Origin: Ruminococcus sp. CAG:563
GTDB lineage: Bacteria; Bacillota; Clostridia; Oscillospirales; Acutalibacteraceae
Length of the DNA stretch: 64,000 bases
Assembly (NCBI GenBank): GCA_000434915.1
Contig: FR882085.1
Location: 20,451 to 84,450, forward strand
Direction of reading: 5' to 3'
Every line of letters starts with the position of its first letter. Position 1 is the stretch's first letter. A program made the translations under genes and the position numbers. Shown piece by piece: positions 15,982 to 24,144 of this stretch. Below the pieces are notes generated by a model. It did not search any database. It was not told the DNA's origin and worked only from the letters and a program-made list of their open reading frames with translations.

Positions 15982-17739
15982 TTAATTTCCTCTGCCGAAA
16001 TTAATAATTCTGTCAATCGCTTCGCTGACCGAGCTCTCATCGGTCGGGAACTCCTCATCTGCGGTTGTATCTTCCGTTACAGGCTCTGTGGTCTCAGGCT
16101 CGCCCCAAACGAAAAGGAAAACGGTTGTACCCTTTTCATATGATGCGCCCTCCTCAAGTGAAGCACCCTGAACCGTGTCGGGAGTTTCGTTATCCGTGTT
16201 AAGCTTAACGGATTTTTCAACCGTAAAGCCAAGCTTTGTCAGCATATTTCTTGCATCGTCATACTTCATTCCGATAATGCCCGATGTCGGGAAAACAATG
16301 CTCTGCTTACCCTTGCTGACAACAAGCTTGATTGTCGTTCCGACGGGAACCTTATCGTTAACATCAACGCTCTGGCTGATTACATAGCCTTCCTCAACGG
16401 TCGAATCGTAAGCCTCATTCTTTTCAAACTTAAAGTTTTTGGTGTTATATGTGTTGTCGACGATTTCGTTATATGGCTTGCCGACAAAGTTCGGCACCTC
16501 AACGGTTTCGGCAGCGGCTGTAGTCGTTGCATCATTATCAATCTTAATAACGCCTGTCTGCCAAAGAACAAGGAAAGCAACAGCAAGAACAATAATAATC
16601 GCACAAACCGTTATTACGGCCGAGGAACGGTTATGTCTCTTCTTCGCCGCTTCACGCTTATTATAGGTGTAGTCCTCCTCATCGTCCTCTTCGTCAACGA
16701 TACGCTGAGCAACAGGCTTCTTGACATTTACGGGAACCACAGGCTCAAACTCCATACCCGAACCTGCTGCCGCACTCGGCGAGGCCGAAAGCTCGGCACG
16801 AAGCTCTTCAACGGTTCTTGTTCTGTCCTCCGGAAGAATCTGGAGAGCGTTGACAAGTCCGTTTATTACATAAGCCGGAAGCTGCTCGGCAAACTTGCCG
16901 GGAACCATAAGTCTGTCGTTTGTTACACGCTCCGTTGCGTCAATCGGGTCTGTTCCGATGAGCGTTCTGTAAAGAACGGCACCGAAACCGTAAATATCCG
17001 TCCAAGTGCCCTGACGTCCCTCAAAGCCGTACTGTTCAAAAGCGGCATAGCCGTTATAAAGCTGGCATTTAAGCTCGCTTCTGGCCGATCTGACCTGGCT
17101 GATGCTGAAACCTGTTATCCTGATTTTACCGTCGGACGCAACAATGAGCGTTGACGGAGAAATACCTCTGTGGATTATACCCGACGCATGAAGCGTGCCG
17201 AGAGTTGAAAGCACAGGCATAAGCAAAGGACGGGCCTTTTCCCATGAAATATAGCCGACATTGTTTCTGAGAAGATATTCTCTGAGTGTAATGCCGTCAA
17301 TGTTCTCTGTAATCGCATAGCATGTGCCGTTGCCCTCAAGGGTATCCTTAACCTTAATAAGAGCGGAAAGTCCGCTGAGACGCATAAGCTTCCTCCACAT
17401 CTCCGTGAAGCTCTGGAGGCATTCGTCAAATACGTTTTCGTTGCCCTGAGCAACGTAAACGCCGAGTGTTTTGGGGTCACGAAGTGCAATCCCCTCCGGG
17501 AAGAATTCACGGATATTGACCGGCTCTCTCGTTGAAAGGTCAAGTCCCATATATGTTGCGCCGTCTCCGTTATATTCAAGAAGCTTGCCTACAAGATATC
17601 TGTTGCCAAGAACCGTCCTAATCGGCAGGTAAGGCTCAATCTGCTTTGAATCGGCATGGAATCCGCAGTAGGGACACTGCTTTTCCGTTCCGATATCCTT
17701 CATACAGCTCATACATAAATTATCTGAATTAATCATCAT
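15982..17739 (-). CDS. PASTA-domain pseudokinase with N-terminal zinc ribbon
   Basis: A 585-residue membrane protein built like a PrkC-type kinase but catalytically broken. Residues 9-25 form a zinc ribbon (CxxC and CPYC). Residues about 45-320 are kinase-like, yet the HRD catalytic aspartate is glycine (HRGISPSTLIV), the DFG aspartate is threonine (ITGFSIS) and the ATP-lysine strand reads VNIREFF (lysine to arginine). The glycine loop is also degraded. A transmembrane helix lies near 375-395, followed by two extracellular PASTA domains, which bind peptidoglycan or muropeptides. A complete PrkC is at 35265-37433. It probably works as a scaffold or sensor, not a kinase. Confidence 0.85.
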   Translation of the reverse strand: MMINSDNLCMSCMKDIGTEKQCPYCGFHADSKQIEPYLPIRTVLGNRYLVGKLLEYNGDGATYMGLDLSTREPVNIREFFPEGIALRDPKTLGVYVAQGNENVFDECLQSFTEMWRKLMRLSGLSALIKVKDTLEGNGTCYAITENIDGITLREYLLRNNVGYISWEKARPLLMPVLSTLGTLHASGIIHRGISPSTLIVASDGKIRITGFSISQVRSARSELKCQLYNGYAAFEQYGFEGRQGTWTDIYGFGAVLYRTLIGTDPIDATERVTNDRLMVPGKFAEQLPAYVINGLVNALQILPEDRTRTVEELRAELSASPSAAAGSGMEFEPVVPVNVKKPVAQRIVDEEDDEEDYTYNKREAAKKRHNRSSAVITVCAIIIVLAVAFLVLWQTGVIKIDNDATTTAAAETVEVPNFVGKPYNEIVDNTYNTKNFKFEKNEAYDSTVEEGYVISQSVDVNDKVPVGTTIKLVVSKGKQSIVFPTSGIIGMKYDDARNMLTKLGFTVEKSVKLNTDNETPDTVQGASLEEGASYEKGTTVFLFVWGEPETTEPVTEDTTADEEFPTDESSVSEAIDRIINFGRGN

Positions 17740-17773
17740 ATACCTTCTTCCGAAACTCAGATTTCTTTAGCTT

Positions 17774-17802
17774 ATGATAACATTTAAGGATTAATTTGTC
17801 AA
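17774..17802 (-). promoter_or_regulatory. Promoter of the pseudokinase gene
   Basis: Minus-strand TTGACA (17797-17802), a 17-base spacer and TATCAT (17774-17779), about 35 bases before the start. Confidence 0.75.
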
Positions 17803-17877
17803 GTTAAGACAATTTACAATAGGTTACAGCTCAAGCAACTTTATATGAATTGCATAATTTATATAATCTAATGTATA

Positions 17878-17906
17878 TTGAAATTATTACCTAAATGTGA
17901 TAGAAT
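17878..17906 (+). promoter_or_regulatory. Promoter of the alpha/beta hydrolase gene
   Basis: TTGAAA (17878-17883), a 17-base spacer and TAGAAT (17901-17906), 26 bases before the GTG start. The region between the two divergent promoters (17803-17877) is AT-rich with nothing else recognisable. Confidence 0.6.
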
Positions 17907-17932
17907 AGTAAAAAATTCAAGGAACTGAGCCT

Positions 17933-18835
17933 GTGGATAAAAATGAACTTGATAAGCTTATCGGAAATGTTGAAACATTGGAGCTTAACGATAAAGAACG
18001 TGCAATGAACAGCGGCAGTTTTATTCCGTTACCCTGCGGAATAACTCATTACCAGATGGAGGGTAACGGTGAGCCGGTTGTTTTAACGCACGGCTACGCA
18101 ACTCCGTATAAAATATATGACAAGCTTTTTGACACACTTGTTGAAGCCGGATATAAGGTTATAAGATATGACCTTATAGGCAGAGGACTTTCTCAGTGCA
18201 CACATGACGCATGTACGCCGGAATTTTTCGCAAGGCAGCTCAACGAGCTGACGAAAAAGCTCTTGGGCGATGAAAAGTTTTATCTTATCGGCACATCAAT
18301 GGGAGGCACGGTAACAACAGCTTTTTGCCGCTTTTATCCGGGCAAGGTTAAAAAGCTTGTTCTTCTTGCACCGGCAGGAATGGATAGCTTTAAACCTCCG
18401 TTTTATATGAAGCTGTGTGAAATTCCGGGCTTCGGCAAAGCTCTTTTCAAAACAATCGGCGGCAAAACGTTGATTAAAAACTGTGCCGGCGAAATGACAC
18501 ACACCGAGCAATCCGAGGTTGATGACTTTACCCGCTATTTTGCGATGTGTGCCGAATACAAAGGCTTTATCGGCAGCACTTTTTCAAGCCTTATTAATTG
18601 CATTCTTAACACCAAAGAGGCAACCGAGGGCTACAAAAGCGTCAATGAACAAAAAATCCCGATGCTTGTTGTCTGGGGTACCGCAGACAGAACAATGCCC
18701 TATTATCAGATTGACAGAATGAAAGAAGTTTGTCCGAATGCAGAGTATGTAACCTTTGAGGGTTCGGGTCATGTCTTTGTATATGACGAAGGTAAAAGGA
18801 CAGCAGACGTCGTTCTCCCCTTTTTAAAGAAATAA
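17933..18835 (+). CDS. Alpha/beta hydrolase
   Basis: A 300-residue cytoplasmic serine hydrolase. The triad is visible: nucleophile in GTSMGGTV (near residue 122), acid in WGTADRTMP (near 247) and histidine in GSGHVFVYDE (near 282). THGYATPYKIYD gives the oxyanion region. GTG start preceded by AAGGAACTGAG. The overall pattern is that of lipase/esterase or C-C bond hydrolases; substrate unknown. Monocistronic, with its own promoter and terminator. Confidence 0.85.
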   Translation: MDKNELDKLIGNVETLELNDKERAMNSGSFIPLPCGITHYQMEGNGEPVVLTHGYATPYKIYDKLFDTLVEAGYKVIRYDLIGRGLSQCTHDACTPEFFARQLNELTKKLLGDEKFYLIGTSMGGTVTTAFCRFYPGKVKKLVLLAPAGMDSFKPPFYMKLCEIPGFGKALFKTIGGKTLIKNCAGEMTHTEQSEVDDFTRYFAMCAEYKGFIGSTFSSLINCILNTKEATEGYKSVNEQKIPMLVVWGTADRTMPYYQIDRMKEVCPNAEYVTFEGSGHVFVYDEGKRTADVVLPFLKK

Positions 18836-18849
18836 TAATTAAGAAAAAT

Positions 18850-18880
18850 CTCCCCCGAGTTCACAATGAATTCAGGGGAG
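18850..18880. terminator. Bidirectional terminator between hydrolase and rubrerythrin genes
   Basis: CTCCCC (18850-18855) pairs with GGGGAG (18875-18880), with an inner near-pair GAGTTC/GAATTC. It lies between convergent genes. The plus side has only moderate T content. Confidence 0.6.
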
Positions 18881-18903
18881 TGATTTATTCTATCGTGTTG
18901 AAA

Positions 18904-19449
18904 TTATGCACCGAAATATCTCTTGAGAAGTCCTGCGAAAGCTTTGCCGTGACGGGCTTCATCTCTTGCCATCTCATGAACTGTGTCGTGAATAGCGTCG
19001 AGGTTTGCTTCCTTAGCTCTCTTAGCAAGGTCAAACTTGCCTGCCGTTGCACCGTTCTCTGCTGCAACTCTCATCTCAAGATTCTTCTTTGTTGAGTCTG
19101 TAATAACCTCTCCGAGAAGCTCAGCGAACTTTGCTGCGTGCTCAGCCTCTTCGTAAGCTGCCTTTTCCCAATAAAGGCCAATCTCCGGATAGCCCTCTCT
19201 ATGAGCTACTCTTGCCATTGCAAGATACATACCGACTTCTGAGCACTCACCGTTGAAATTAGCTCTGAGATCCTCAAGAATATCATCCGATACGCCCTGT
19301 GCGACGCCTACAACGTGCTCGGCTGCCCAAGTCATACCCTCGTCCTGCTTGTTAAACTTTGTTGCCGGAGCATTACATACCGGGCACTTCTCCGGAGGAG
19401 TGTCGCCCTCGTGAACATAACCGCATACACTGCATACCCATTTTGCCAT
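18904..19449 (-). CDS. Reverse rubrerythrin (rubredoxin domain first)
   Basis: A 181-residue non-heme iron peroxidase. The rubredoxin-type Fe(Cys)4 site (CSVCGY and CPVC, residues 5-23) comes first and the ferritin-like di-iron domain second ([39 protein letters not shown]). This order is the reverse of classical rubrerythrin and is known from clostridia, where such proteins reduce hydrogen peroxide and oxygen at the expense of NADH. It follows the PerR-type regulator by 22 bases and is very probably controlled by it. Confidence 0.93.
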   Translation of the reverse strand: MAKWVCSVCGYVHEGDTPPEKCPVCNAPATKFNKQDEGMTWAAEHVVGVAQGVSDDILEDLRANFNGECSEVGMYLAMARVAHREGYPEIGLYWEKAAYEEAEHAAKFAELLGEVITDSTKKNLEMRVAAENGATAGKFDLAKRAKEANLDAIHDTVHEMARDEARHGKAFAGLLKRYFGA

Positions 19450-19471
19450 AATAATTTACCTCCAAAAAAAT

Positions 19472-19858
19472 TTAATTTGCACCGAGACATTCGTCGCACA
19501 CACCGCTGAAAATCAGCTCATGCGTATCAATCCGTCCCTTTGCATATGCTTGCGCTTTTGAATTAATATCATCGAATGTGGGCATATCTACATCGGTAAC
19601 TCTGCCGCATTCAAGACACTGAAAATGATAGTGAAGCTCCTTGTTGCCGTCGTAACGGTCGGCACCCTCAAAACTGATTTTGAGAATTACGCCGTCGGAA
19701 GCGAGCATATTAAGGTTTCTGTAAACCGTACCGAGACTAAGATTCGGCATTTCCGCCTTAAGCGTGAAGTACAGATCCTCGGCTGTGGGATGATCCTTCC
19801 GAGAACGAAGCTCCGAGAGAATAGCCTCTCTCTGTTTTGAATGTTTAACAGTTGCCAT
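19472..19858 (-). CDS. perR: Fur-family regulator, PerR-like
   Basis: A 128-residue Fur-family repressor. The winged helix (LSLGTVYRNLNMLA) is followed by the metal region YHFQCLECG and the C-terminal CDEC, which give the structural Cys4 zinc site. The HPTAED and H-rich strands provide regulatory metal ligands. Next to a rubrerythrin gene a peroxide-sensing PerR role is more likely than iron-sensing Fur. Its promoter is overlapped by an inverted repeat of the right size, which points to autoregulation of the perR-rubrerythrin operon. Confidence 0.85.
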   Translation of the reverse strand: MATVKHSKQREAILSELRSRKDHPTAEDLYFTLKAEMPNLSLGTVYRNLNMLASDGVILKISFEGADRYDGNKELHYHFQCLECGRVTDVDMPTFDDINSKAQAYAKGRIDTHELIFSGVCDECLGAN

Positions 19859-19872
19859 AGATTTACCTCATC

Positions 19873-19897
19873 AATAATAGTAATCGTTACTGTTATT
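19873..19897. promoter_or_regulatory. Inverted-repeat operator of perR
   Basis: AATAATAGTAA (19873-19883) and TTACTGTTATT (19887-19897) form an inverted repeat matching at 10 of 11 positions around a 3-base centre, 14 bases upstream of perR and overlapping its -10. It looks like a Fur/PerR-family box, though not identical to the B. subtilis PerR consensus. Confidence 0.7.
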
Positions 19898-19922
19898 ATA
19901 ACCGATTATTTTTAAAAGTCAA
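19895..19922 (-). promoter_or_regulatory. Promoter of the perR-rubrerythrin operon
   Basis: Minus-strand TTGACT (19917-19922), a 16-base spacer and a perfect TATAAT (19895-19900). The -10 overlaps the right arm of the operator. Confidence 0.75.
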
Positions 19923-19941
19923 GTGTTTTTAAAAAATTTTT

Positions 19942-19970
19942 TTGACAAATGATATTTTTCATTGTAATAT
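19942..19970 (+). promoter_or_regulatory. Promoter of the small lipoprotein gene
   Basis: Perfect TTGACA (19942-19947), a 17-base spacer and TAATAT (19965-19970), about 40 bases before the start at 20012. Confidence 0.7.
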
Positions 19971-20011
19971 ATTTTACAGAAAATGAAATTTTATAACAAG
20001 GGAGATATATT

Positions 20012-20425
20012 ATGAAGAAAATATCGTTGCTTTTTATATCAATTTTACTTTTGTTGTCATTAAATGCTTGCGGCAAAAAGGCAGTTGATCCTCCCGTTTC
20101 AACCGAGACGACCAATCCTCCCCCGTACACCACGGTTATTGACGGCAAAACATACACTGCTCAAAAATTAGGCTCGCAGGACAATAATTACCAGATAGGA
20201 TACTTTGACGACAAAAATCAAGCCGAGCGTTTTGAATATTACAAGGACGGCAAGCTGAGCTATTACTATATTTCAAGCGACTTTGACGAAAACGGAAATG
20301 ACAATGTTCAGAAATATTACAATTCAGACGGCAAGCTTCTTGCGACTTTCGACAGAGGCAAATTTTATAACGCAAGCGGAAAAGAGATTTCAGAATCCGA
20401 AATGGACGCACTTATTCCGTCATAA
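20012..20425 (+). CDS. Small lipoprotein of unknown function
   Basis: A 137-residue protein with a lipoprotein signal (lipobox LNAC, cysteine about residue 21), then a proline/threonine-rich linker (residues 25-45). The rest contains repeated short strands such as YYKDGKLSYYY and YYNSDGKLLATF, which resemble MORN/toxin_15-like antiparallel repeats of the kind GK-L. No enzyme motif. Monocistronic with its own promoter and terminator, divergent from perR. I do not recognise the family. Confidence 0.7.
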   Translation: MKKISLLFISILLLLSLNACGKKAVDPPVSTETTNPPPYTTVIDGKTYTAQKLGSQDNNYQIGYFDDKNQAERFEYYKDGKLSYYYISSDFDENGNDNVQKYYNSDGKLLATFDRGKFYNASGKEISESEMDALIPS

Positions 20426-20430
20426 AAAAG

Positions 20431-20470
20431 GCAGAGACAAAGCAAAACGCAATGTCTCTGCTGATTTTTT
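20431..20470. terminator. Bidirectional terminator
   Basis: GCAGAGACA (20431-20439) pairs with TGTCTCTGC (20453-20461), with an A-run before and a T-run after, between convergent genes. Confidence 0.85.
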
Positions 20471-20477
20471 TCAGGGT

Positions 20478-21530
20478 TTACCACTTGTTATGTACTCTCT
20501 CTGCGAAAACGACCTTATCCTTTATTTCAATAACAGTGCCGTCGTCGAGAATTGCTTTGCCCGAAATTTTGCCGAAAACCTGGTGCGGAAGCATGCAGAT
20601 AAGCTTAACGTCGAGCGGAGCAACACGGTCAATGATGGGCTCAAAGCTCATTTCAAACCTGCCGTCATTGCTTGTAAACGTCCATGGCTCGGTGTAATAA
20701 TACTCGCCGTTTCTGTACGGAATATGGAATTCGACCTGATCAAGCTTGTGCGATTTGCCGTTATAGAAAAGCATATTTTCGCTCGCCGCCGAGGTATCGC
20801 CGAAACCGTAGCCGATATTGAAGCCAAAGCGGCTGCCGTCATCAAGAATCATCTGACCGCTGCCCCAATACCATGTATTGTCGTAGGTCCAAACTCCCCT
20901 ACCCCAGTCAAGTGTAGCAAGCGATTGATTTTCCTCATCGAAAGTCCAGCGAAGATCACCGAAGGTCATCTTGCCCGAGGCTCTCATGCAGTTGATTTTT
21001 TGATTGTAATAAAAATGCTTATCCTTGTCAAACGGAGTTGCGATAACCATGCTCTCCTCGGGAATATCTGTCAGCGTTACGTCAAAAGTAAGGAGTTTAC
21101 CGGAGTTGCAATAGTTGCCGTAGGTTCCGTAAAGGCGTCGTGTTTTACCGTCATTTTTAAAGGTCATATCGCATGTGCCGACCCTGGCGTGGATATCGCC
21201 CTTCTCGCTCGTTGACGGCAGATTCATCTTACCCATCGGGAAAGGTCCTATCTCGCTGTCATTCATCTGGAACGGCTTATCGCCGAAGCCTAAAAGTGAA
21301 ATGCTCAAGCAGCTGACAAAGCCGCTGTCGGAAATTGTGAGGCAAAGACCGCAGTCCTGATTGCCTATGTAGTAGTAGTCCCACTCTTTGATTCTGATTT
21401 TGGGTGCTTTGATGTCGTTTCTGCTATACTCCCAGTAGAGCTTTTTGGCAAAACCGGGTTCGGTTATGTTGCCGTTTGCGTTCAAAAGTCTTTGCTTTGA
21501 AGTAATTTCATGCTGCATAAATCCTGACAT
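20478..21530 (-). CDS. DUF2804 family protein
   Basis: A 350-residue cytoplasmic protein, rich in aromatic residues and beta-strand pattern (for example WDYYYIGNQDCGLCLTISD, WGRGVWTYDNTWYWGSG, GFNIGYGFGD). The content matches DUF2804, a widespread family without an assigned reaction; its motifs recall lipocalin/AttH-like beta barrels. Last gene of a three-gene operon behind a GPH sugar transporter and a YdjC-type deacetylase, so a role in carbohydrate handling is suggested. Start at ATG 21530 with GAGGGG upstream. Confidence 0.8.
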   Translation of the reverse strand: MSGFMQHEITSKQRLLNANGNITEPGFAKKLYWEYSRNDIKAPKIRIKEWDYYYIGNQDCGLCLTISDSGFVSCLSISLLGFGDKPFQMNDSEIGPFPMGKMNLPSTSEKGDIHARVGTCDMTFKNDGKTRRLYGTYGNYCNSGKLLTFDVTLTDIPEESMVIATPFDKDKHFYYNQKINCMRASGKMTFGDLRWTFDEENQSLATLDWGRGVWTYDNTWYWGSGQMILDDGSRFGFNIGYGFGDTSAASENMLFYNGKSHKLDQVEFHIPYRNGEYYYTEPWTFTSNDGRFEMSFEPIIDRVAPLDVKLICMLPHQVFGKISGKAILDDGTVIEIKDKVVFAERVHNKW

Positions 21531-21546
21531 TATTATCCCCTCTTTA

Positions 21547-22446
21547 TTATTTTTTCATTTCGGCAAGGTCTCTGTAATTAATAAGCTTGAAGCCGAGCGA
21601 TTCAATGTGCTGCTTGGTCTGCGGGTCTTTGAGAAGTTTGTATTCCCACTCACGTCTGAACCAAACGCCCGATGCACCCTTGAGATCCTCGGTCGGAAGT
21701 GACGGATGCATATATGTCTCCGTCACCGCATCGTCCGGGAATGTTTTATAAAGCTCAAAAATATACTCCTTGAATTTCTCGTAACTGTCGCTCTGAGGGC
21801 CGCTCCACTCATTCGGAATAAGATAATCCGGAATTGCGACGTGAAGAGCCTTTGCCTGCTCGACAACATTGCTCAAAAGACCGAGAACGACGTTTTTGTC
21901 AACCTGAATATCAAGCATTGAATTTGAGAACTGCTCATCGGCGAGATTAGCCGGGAATCTGAACGGCAGACCGTACTCTGCGGCCGCTTTGAACGCAACG
22001 TTCAGAAGCTCGAATCGGCCTGTTGCAACGCCGTAAATCGAACCCATATGATTGTCAAGATGGGACGGATCAAGTCCGAGCTTTTTGAGTAATTCGATCT
22101 GTGCGACCGCTTCGGCATAGACCTCGTCAAGATTGGCATACTTCTCAAAATCGTCGCTTTCATGATGCATGTAGCCATACTCGTCACGAAGACTCTCCGT
22201 ATTGTTATGAGCCACCGGACCCCAGCGGTAGCCGCTCCATTCATTTGTAAAAGTCCAATGCACTCCGATGCAAAGCTTCGGATTCTTCTTTGCAAAACAA
22301 ACCGCATCGGGTGCCCACGGACACGGAGCCATTATCGTCGATGAAGTCAGTGCACTGTTCGGGTCTGTGAGCAAATCGGAAATGGCAAGGTTTGCACCCT
22401 TGAACGAACCGAAATCATCGGCGTTGATTATCATATACTTCGACAT
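21547..22446 (-). CDS. YdjC/ChbG-family carbohydrate deacetylase
   Basis: A 299-residue metal-dependent deacetylase of the YdjC/ChbG family. Metal-binding motifs are INADDFG at residues 7-13, the histidine in CIGVHWTF, and DPSHLDNHMGS near 125-135. ChbG removes acetyl groups from chitooligosaccharides; related enzymes act on other acetylated sugars. Its ATG directly follows the transporter stop codon, so the two are translationally coupled. The substrate is presumably the sugar brought in by that transporter. Confidence 0.85.
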   Translation of the reverse strand: MSKYMIINADDFGSFKGANLAISDLLTDPNSALTSSTIMAPCPWAPDAVCFAKKNPKLCIGVHWTFTNEWSGYRWGPVAHNNTESLRDEYGYMHHESDDFEKYANLDEVYAEAVAQIELLKKLGLDPSHLDNHMGSIYGVATGRFELLNVAFKAAAEYGLPFRFPANLADEQFSNSMLDIQVDKNVVLGLLSNVVEQAKALHVAIPDYLIPNEWSGPQSDSYEKFKEYIFELYKTFPDDAVTETYMHPSLPTEDLKGASGVWFRREWEYKLLKDPQTKQHIESLGFKLINYRDLAEMKK

Positions 22447-23952
22447 TTATTTCTCGCTCCCATTTGAATTGCTTCTCTCGGCAATTTCCGCAACCATCTG
22501 CTGCTGCTTTTTCTCTGTGATGTTATAGAAAAGCATGGGAATAATTGTTGCCGCCATGCTGATTGCACCTGTGAGAATAAGCACGTTCCAAAGCAGCTGT
22601 CTGCCATCGGGAGTGATCGCCGGAGTTGCTTCCGGATTGATGCCTGCCCAGCTGTAGGAGAATACACCGACGAACGCTCCGACCGCCATACCGATCTTAT
22701 TGATGAGCGTCTGCATTGCGAAGCAAATTCCCTCTGCTCTCTCGCCTGTTTTCCATTCAAGATAATCAACGGTATCGCCGATCATAGCGTAAGTAATGAT
22801 ATTGTTTACGCCCTGCGGAATTCCGAGAAGAACAAGACCTATTGCGTTAACAACAAGTTTCCACGGTGCATCATAGCCGATGAAGTACATTGCAAACATA
22901 ACGACCGCACCGAGAATATGAACGTAGATATATGCCCATTTCTTTGTGAATTTCTTTGTCATCCACGGAACAAGAATTGAAGCAACAAGTCCGCCGGGAA
23001 CAATAAGCATTGTTATAAGACTGAAAAGTCCTTCGTTATTGAGAACATACTTTGCAAAGTAAAGTCCGCCTGTATATGTATATACGGTTCTTGCGCCTCC
23101 GAGAATACCCGACAGAACAACGAGAAGCAGCTGCTTGTTTTTAAACAAAAGCTTCAGGTTATGGCCGAGTGACGGAGGAGCGTCCTTTGAAGTGAACCTC
23201 TCGGTTGTATTCTTGAAGCCATAGAAGAACATCGGAACCGAAACAACAACAAGAACAAGTGCACAGATAAAATAAGTCCATTTGAGCGTTTCCGCATTCT
23301 GAGAAATATACTGCGGAAGAACATTTCCGTCTGCGTCCTTAAATTTTGCGGTAACGGCGTTTGTAATAAGAGGAACACCGACCGTTACAAGACCGGCGCC
23401 GAGTGTGCACACAAGACGTGCAAAGGTAAGAACCTTGCCTCTGACAACCGTGTCGTTCGTCATGCAGGTTGAGAGTCCCCAATAAGGAACGTCAGCAACG
23501 GTATAAACCATCGACCAAATAACGTAGAGAACCGAGATAACAACAAACGTTGCTTTTGACTTCGGCTCAAGAAACGGGCAGAAGCAAAGAACCGTCGTTA
23601 TTGCAATCGGAATCGCCATCCATTTAAGATACGGACGGCATTTGCCCCATTTCGTTCTCGTTCTGTCAACAATAGAGCCCATGATCGGGTCATTAAGTGC
23701 GTCATAAATTCTTGTAAAAAGCATAAGAAATGCTACAGCCATTGCACCCGACATACTCTTAAAAACAGTCCCCTTTTCAACCGCACCGAAAAGAAGAGCA
23801 TCGGTCATGAAAACCGTCAGGAATGAACCGATAATCGTGCAGATGAAATTCTGACCGAATCCGGTTACGCTGTATGCAATAACCTCCTTCGGCTGAATAC
23901 CCTTGCCCGGTGTTGTGCCGAACATATTGTGCCAAAAGTTCTTTTTAGCCAT
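22447..23952 (-). CDS. GPH (MelB-like) sugar:cation symporter
   Basis: A 501-residue membrane protein with about 12 hydrophobic segments. It matches the glycoside-pentoside-hexuronide cation symporter family: EVIAYSVTGFGQNFICTIIGSF at the start, the loop DPIMGSIVDRTRTKWGKCRPYL between helices 2 and 3, and the conserved CMTNDTVVRGK region. Imports a sugar, probably a glycoside, with sodium or protons. ATG 23952 chosen because AGAAGG lies 7 bases upstream. First gene of the operon with the deacetylase and DUF2804. Confidence 0.9.
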   Translation of the reverse strand: MAKKNFWHNMFGTTPGKGIQPKEVIAYSVTGFGQNFICTIIGSFLTVFMTDALLFGAVEKGTVFKSMSGAMAVAFLMLFTRIYDALNDPIMGSIVDRTRTKWGKCRPYLKWMAIPIAITTVLCFCPFLEPKSKATFVVISVLYVIWSMVYTVADVPYWGLSTCMTNDTVVRGKVLTFARLVCTLGAGLVTVGVPLITNAVTAKFKDADGNVLPQYISQNAETLKWTYFICALVLVVVSVPMFFYGFKNTTERFTSKDAPPSLGHNLKLLFKNKQLLLVVLSGILGGARTVYTYTGGLYFAKYVLNNEGLFSLITMLIVPGGLVASILVPWMTKKFTKKWAYIYVHILGAVVMFAMYFIGYDAPWKLVVNAIGLVLLGIPQGVNNIITYAMIGDTVDYLEWKTGERAEGICFAMQTLINKIGMAVGAFVGVFSYSWAGINPEATPAITPDGRQLLWNVLILTGAISMAATIIPMLFYNITEKKQQQMVAEIAERSNSNGSEK

Positions 23953-23974
23953 CAAAAAACCTTCTCTCTTTTGA

Positions 23975-23989
23975 GTGAGAATTACTCAC
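23975..23989. promoter_or_regulatory. Short palindromic operator candidate
   Basis: GTGAG (23975-23979) and CTCAC (23985-23989) around AATTA, just downstream of the promoter and 23 bases before the transporter start. Possible repressor site for the sugar operon; the binding protein is unknown. Confidence 0.35.
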
Positions 23990-24004
23990 ATTTTATCGTA
24001 TATA

Positions 24005-24033
24005 ATTTTATCACAACAAATGACCGTTTGTAA
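24005..24033 (-). promoter_or_regulatory. Promoter of the GPH transporter operon
   Basis: Minus-strand TTACAA (24028-24033), a 17-base spacer and TAAAAT (24005-24010). A second overlapping pair exists: TTGTTG (24014-24019) with TAAAAT (23990-23995), 18-base spacer. Either could be used. Confidence 0.55.
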
Positions 24034-24040
24034 ATTAAAA

Positions 24041-24086
24041 AACAAAAAACCTACTTTTCATACAAAAATAAAGCAGGTTTTTTATT
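24041..24086 (-). terminator. Terminator after spoIIR
   Basis: AAACCT-A-CTTT (24047-24057) pairs with AAAG-C-AGGTTT (to 24080) and is followed on the minus strand by TTTTGTTTTTTAA. Confidence 0.65.
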
Positions 24087-24144
24087 ATATATTACTATAG
24101 ATATTCGATTGATTTCCTTTTAAAAACTGTATATTTTAAACAAT

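Noticed and set aside
20283..21215. Plus-strand frame of 310 codons
   Set aside because: It crosses the end of the lipoprotein gene, a strong bidirectional terminator and the antisense of DUF2804; no domain is visible.
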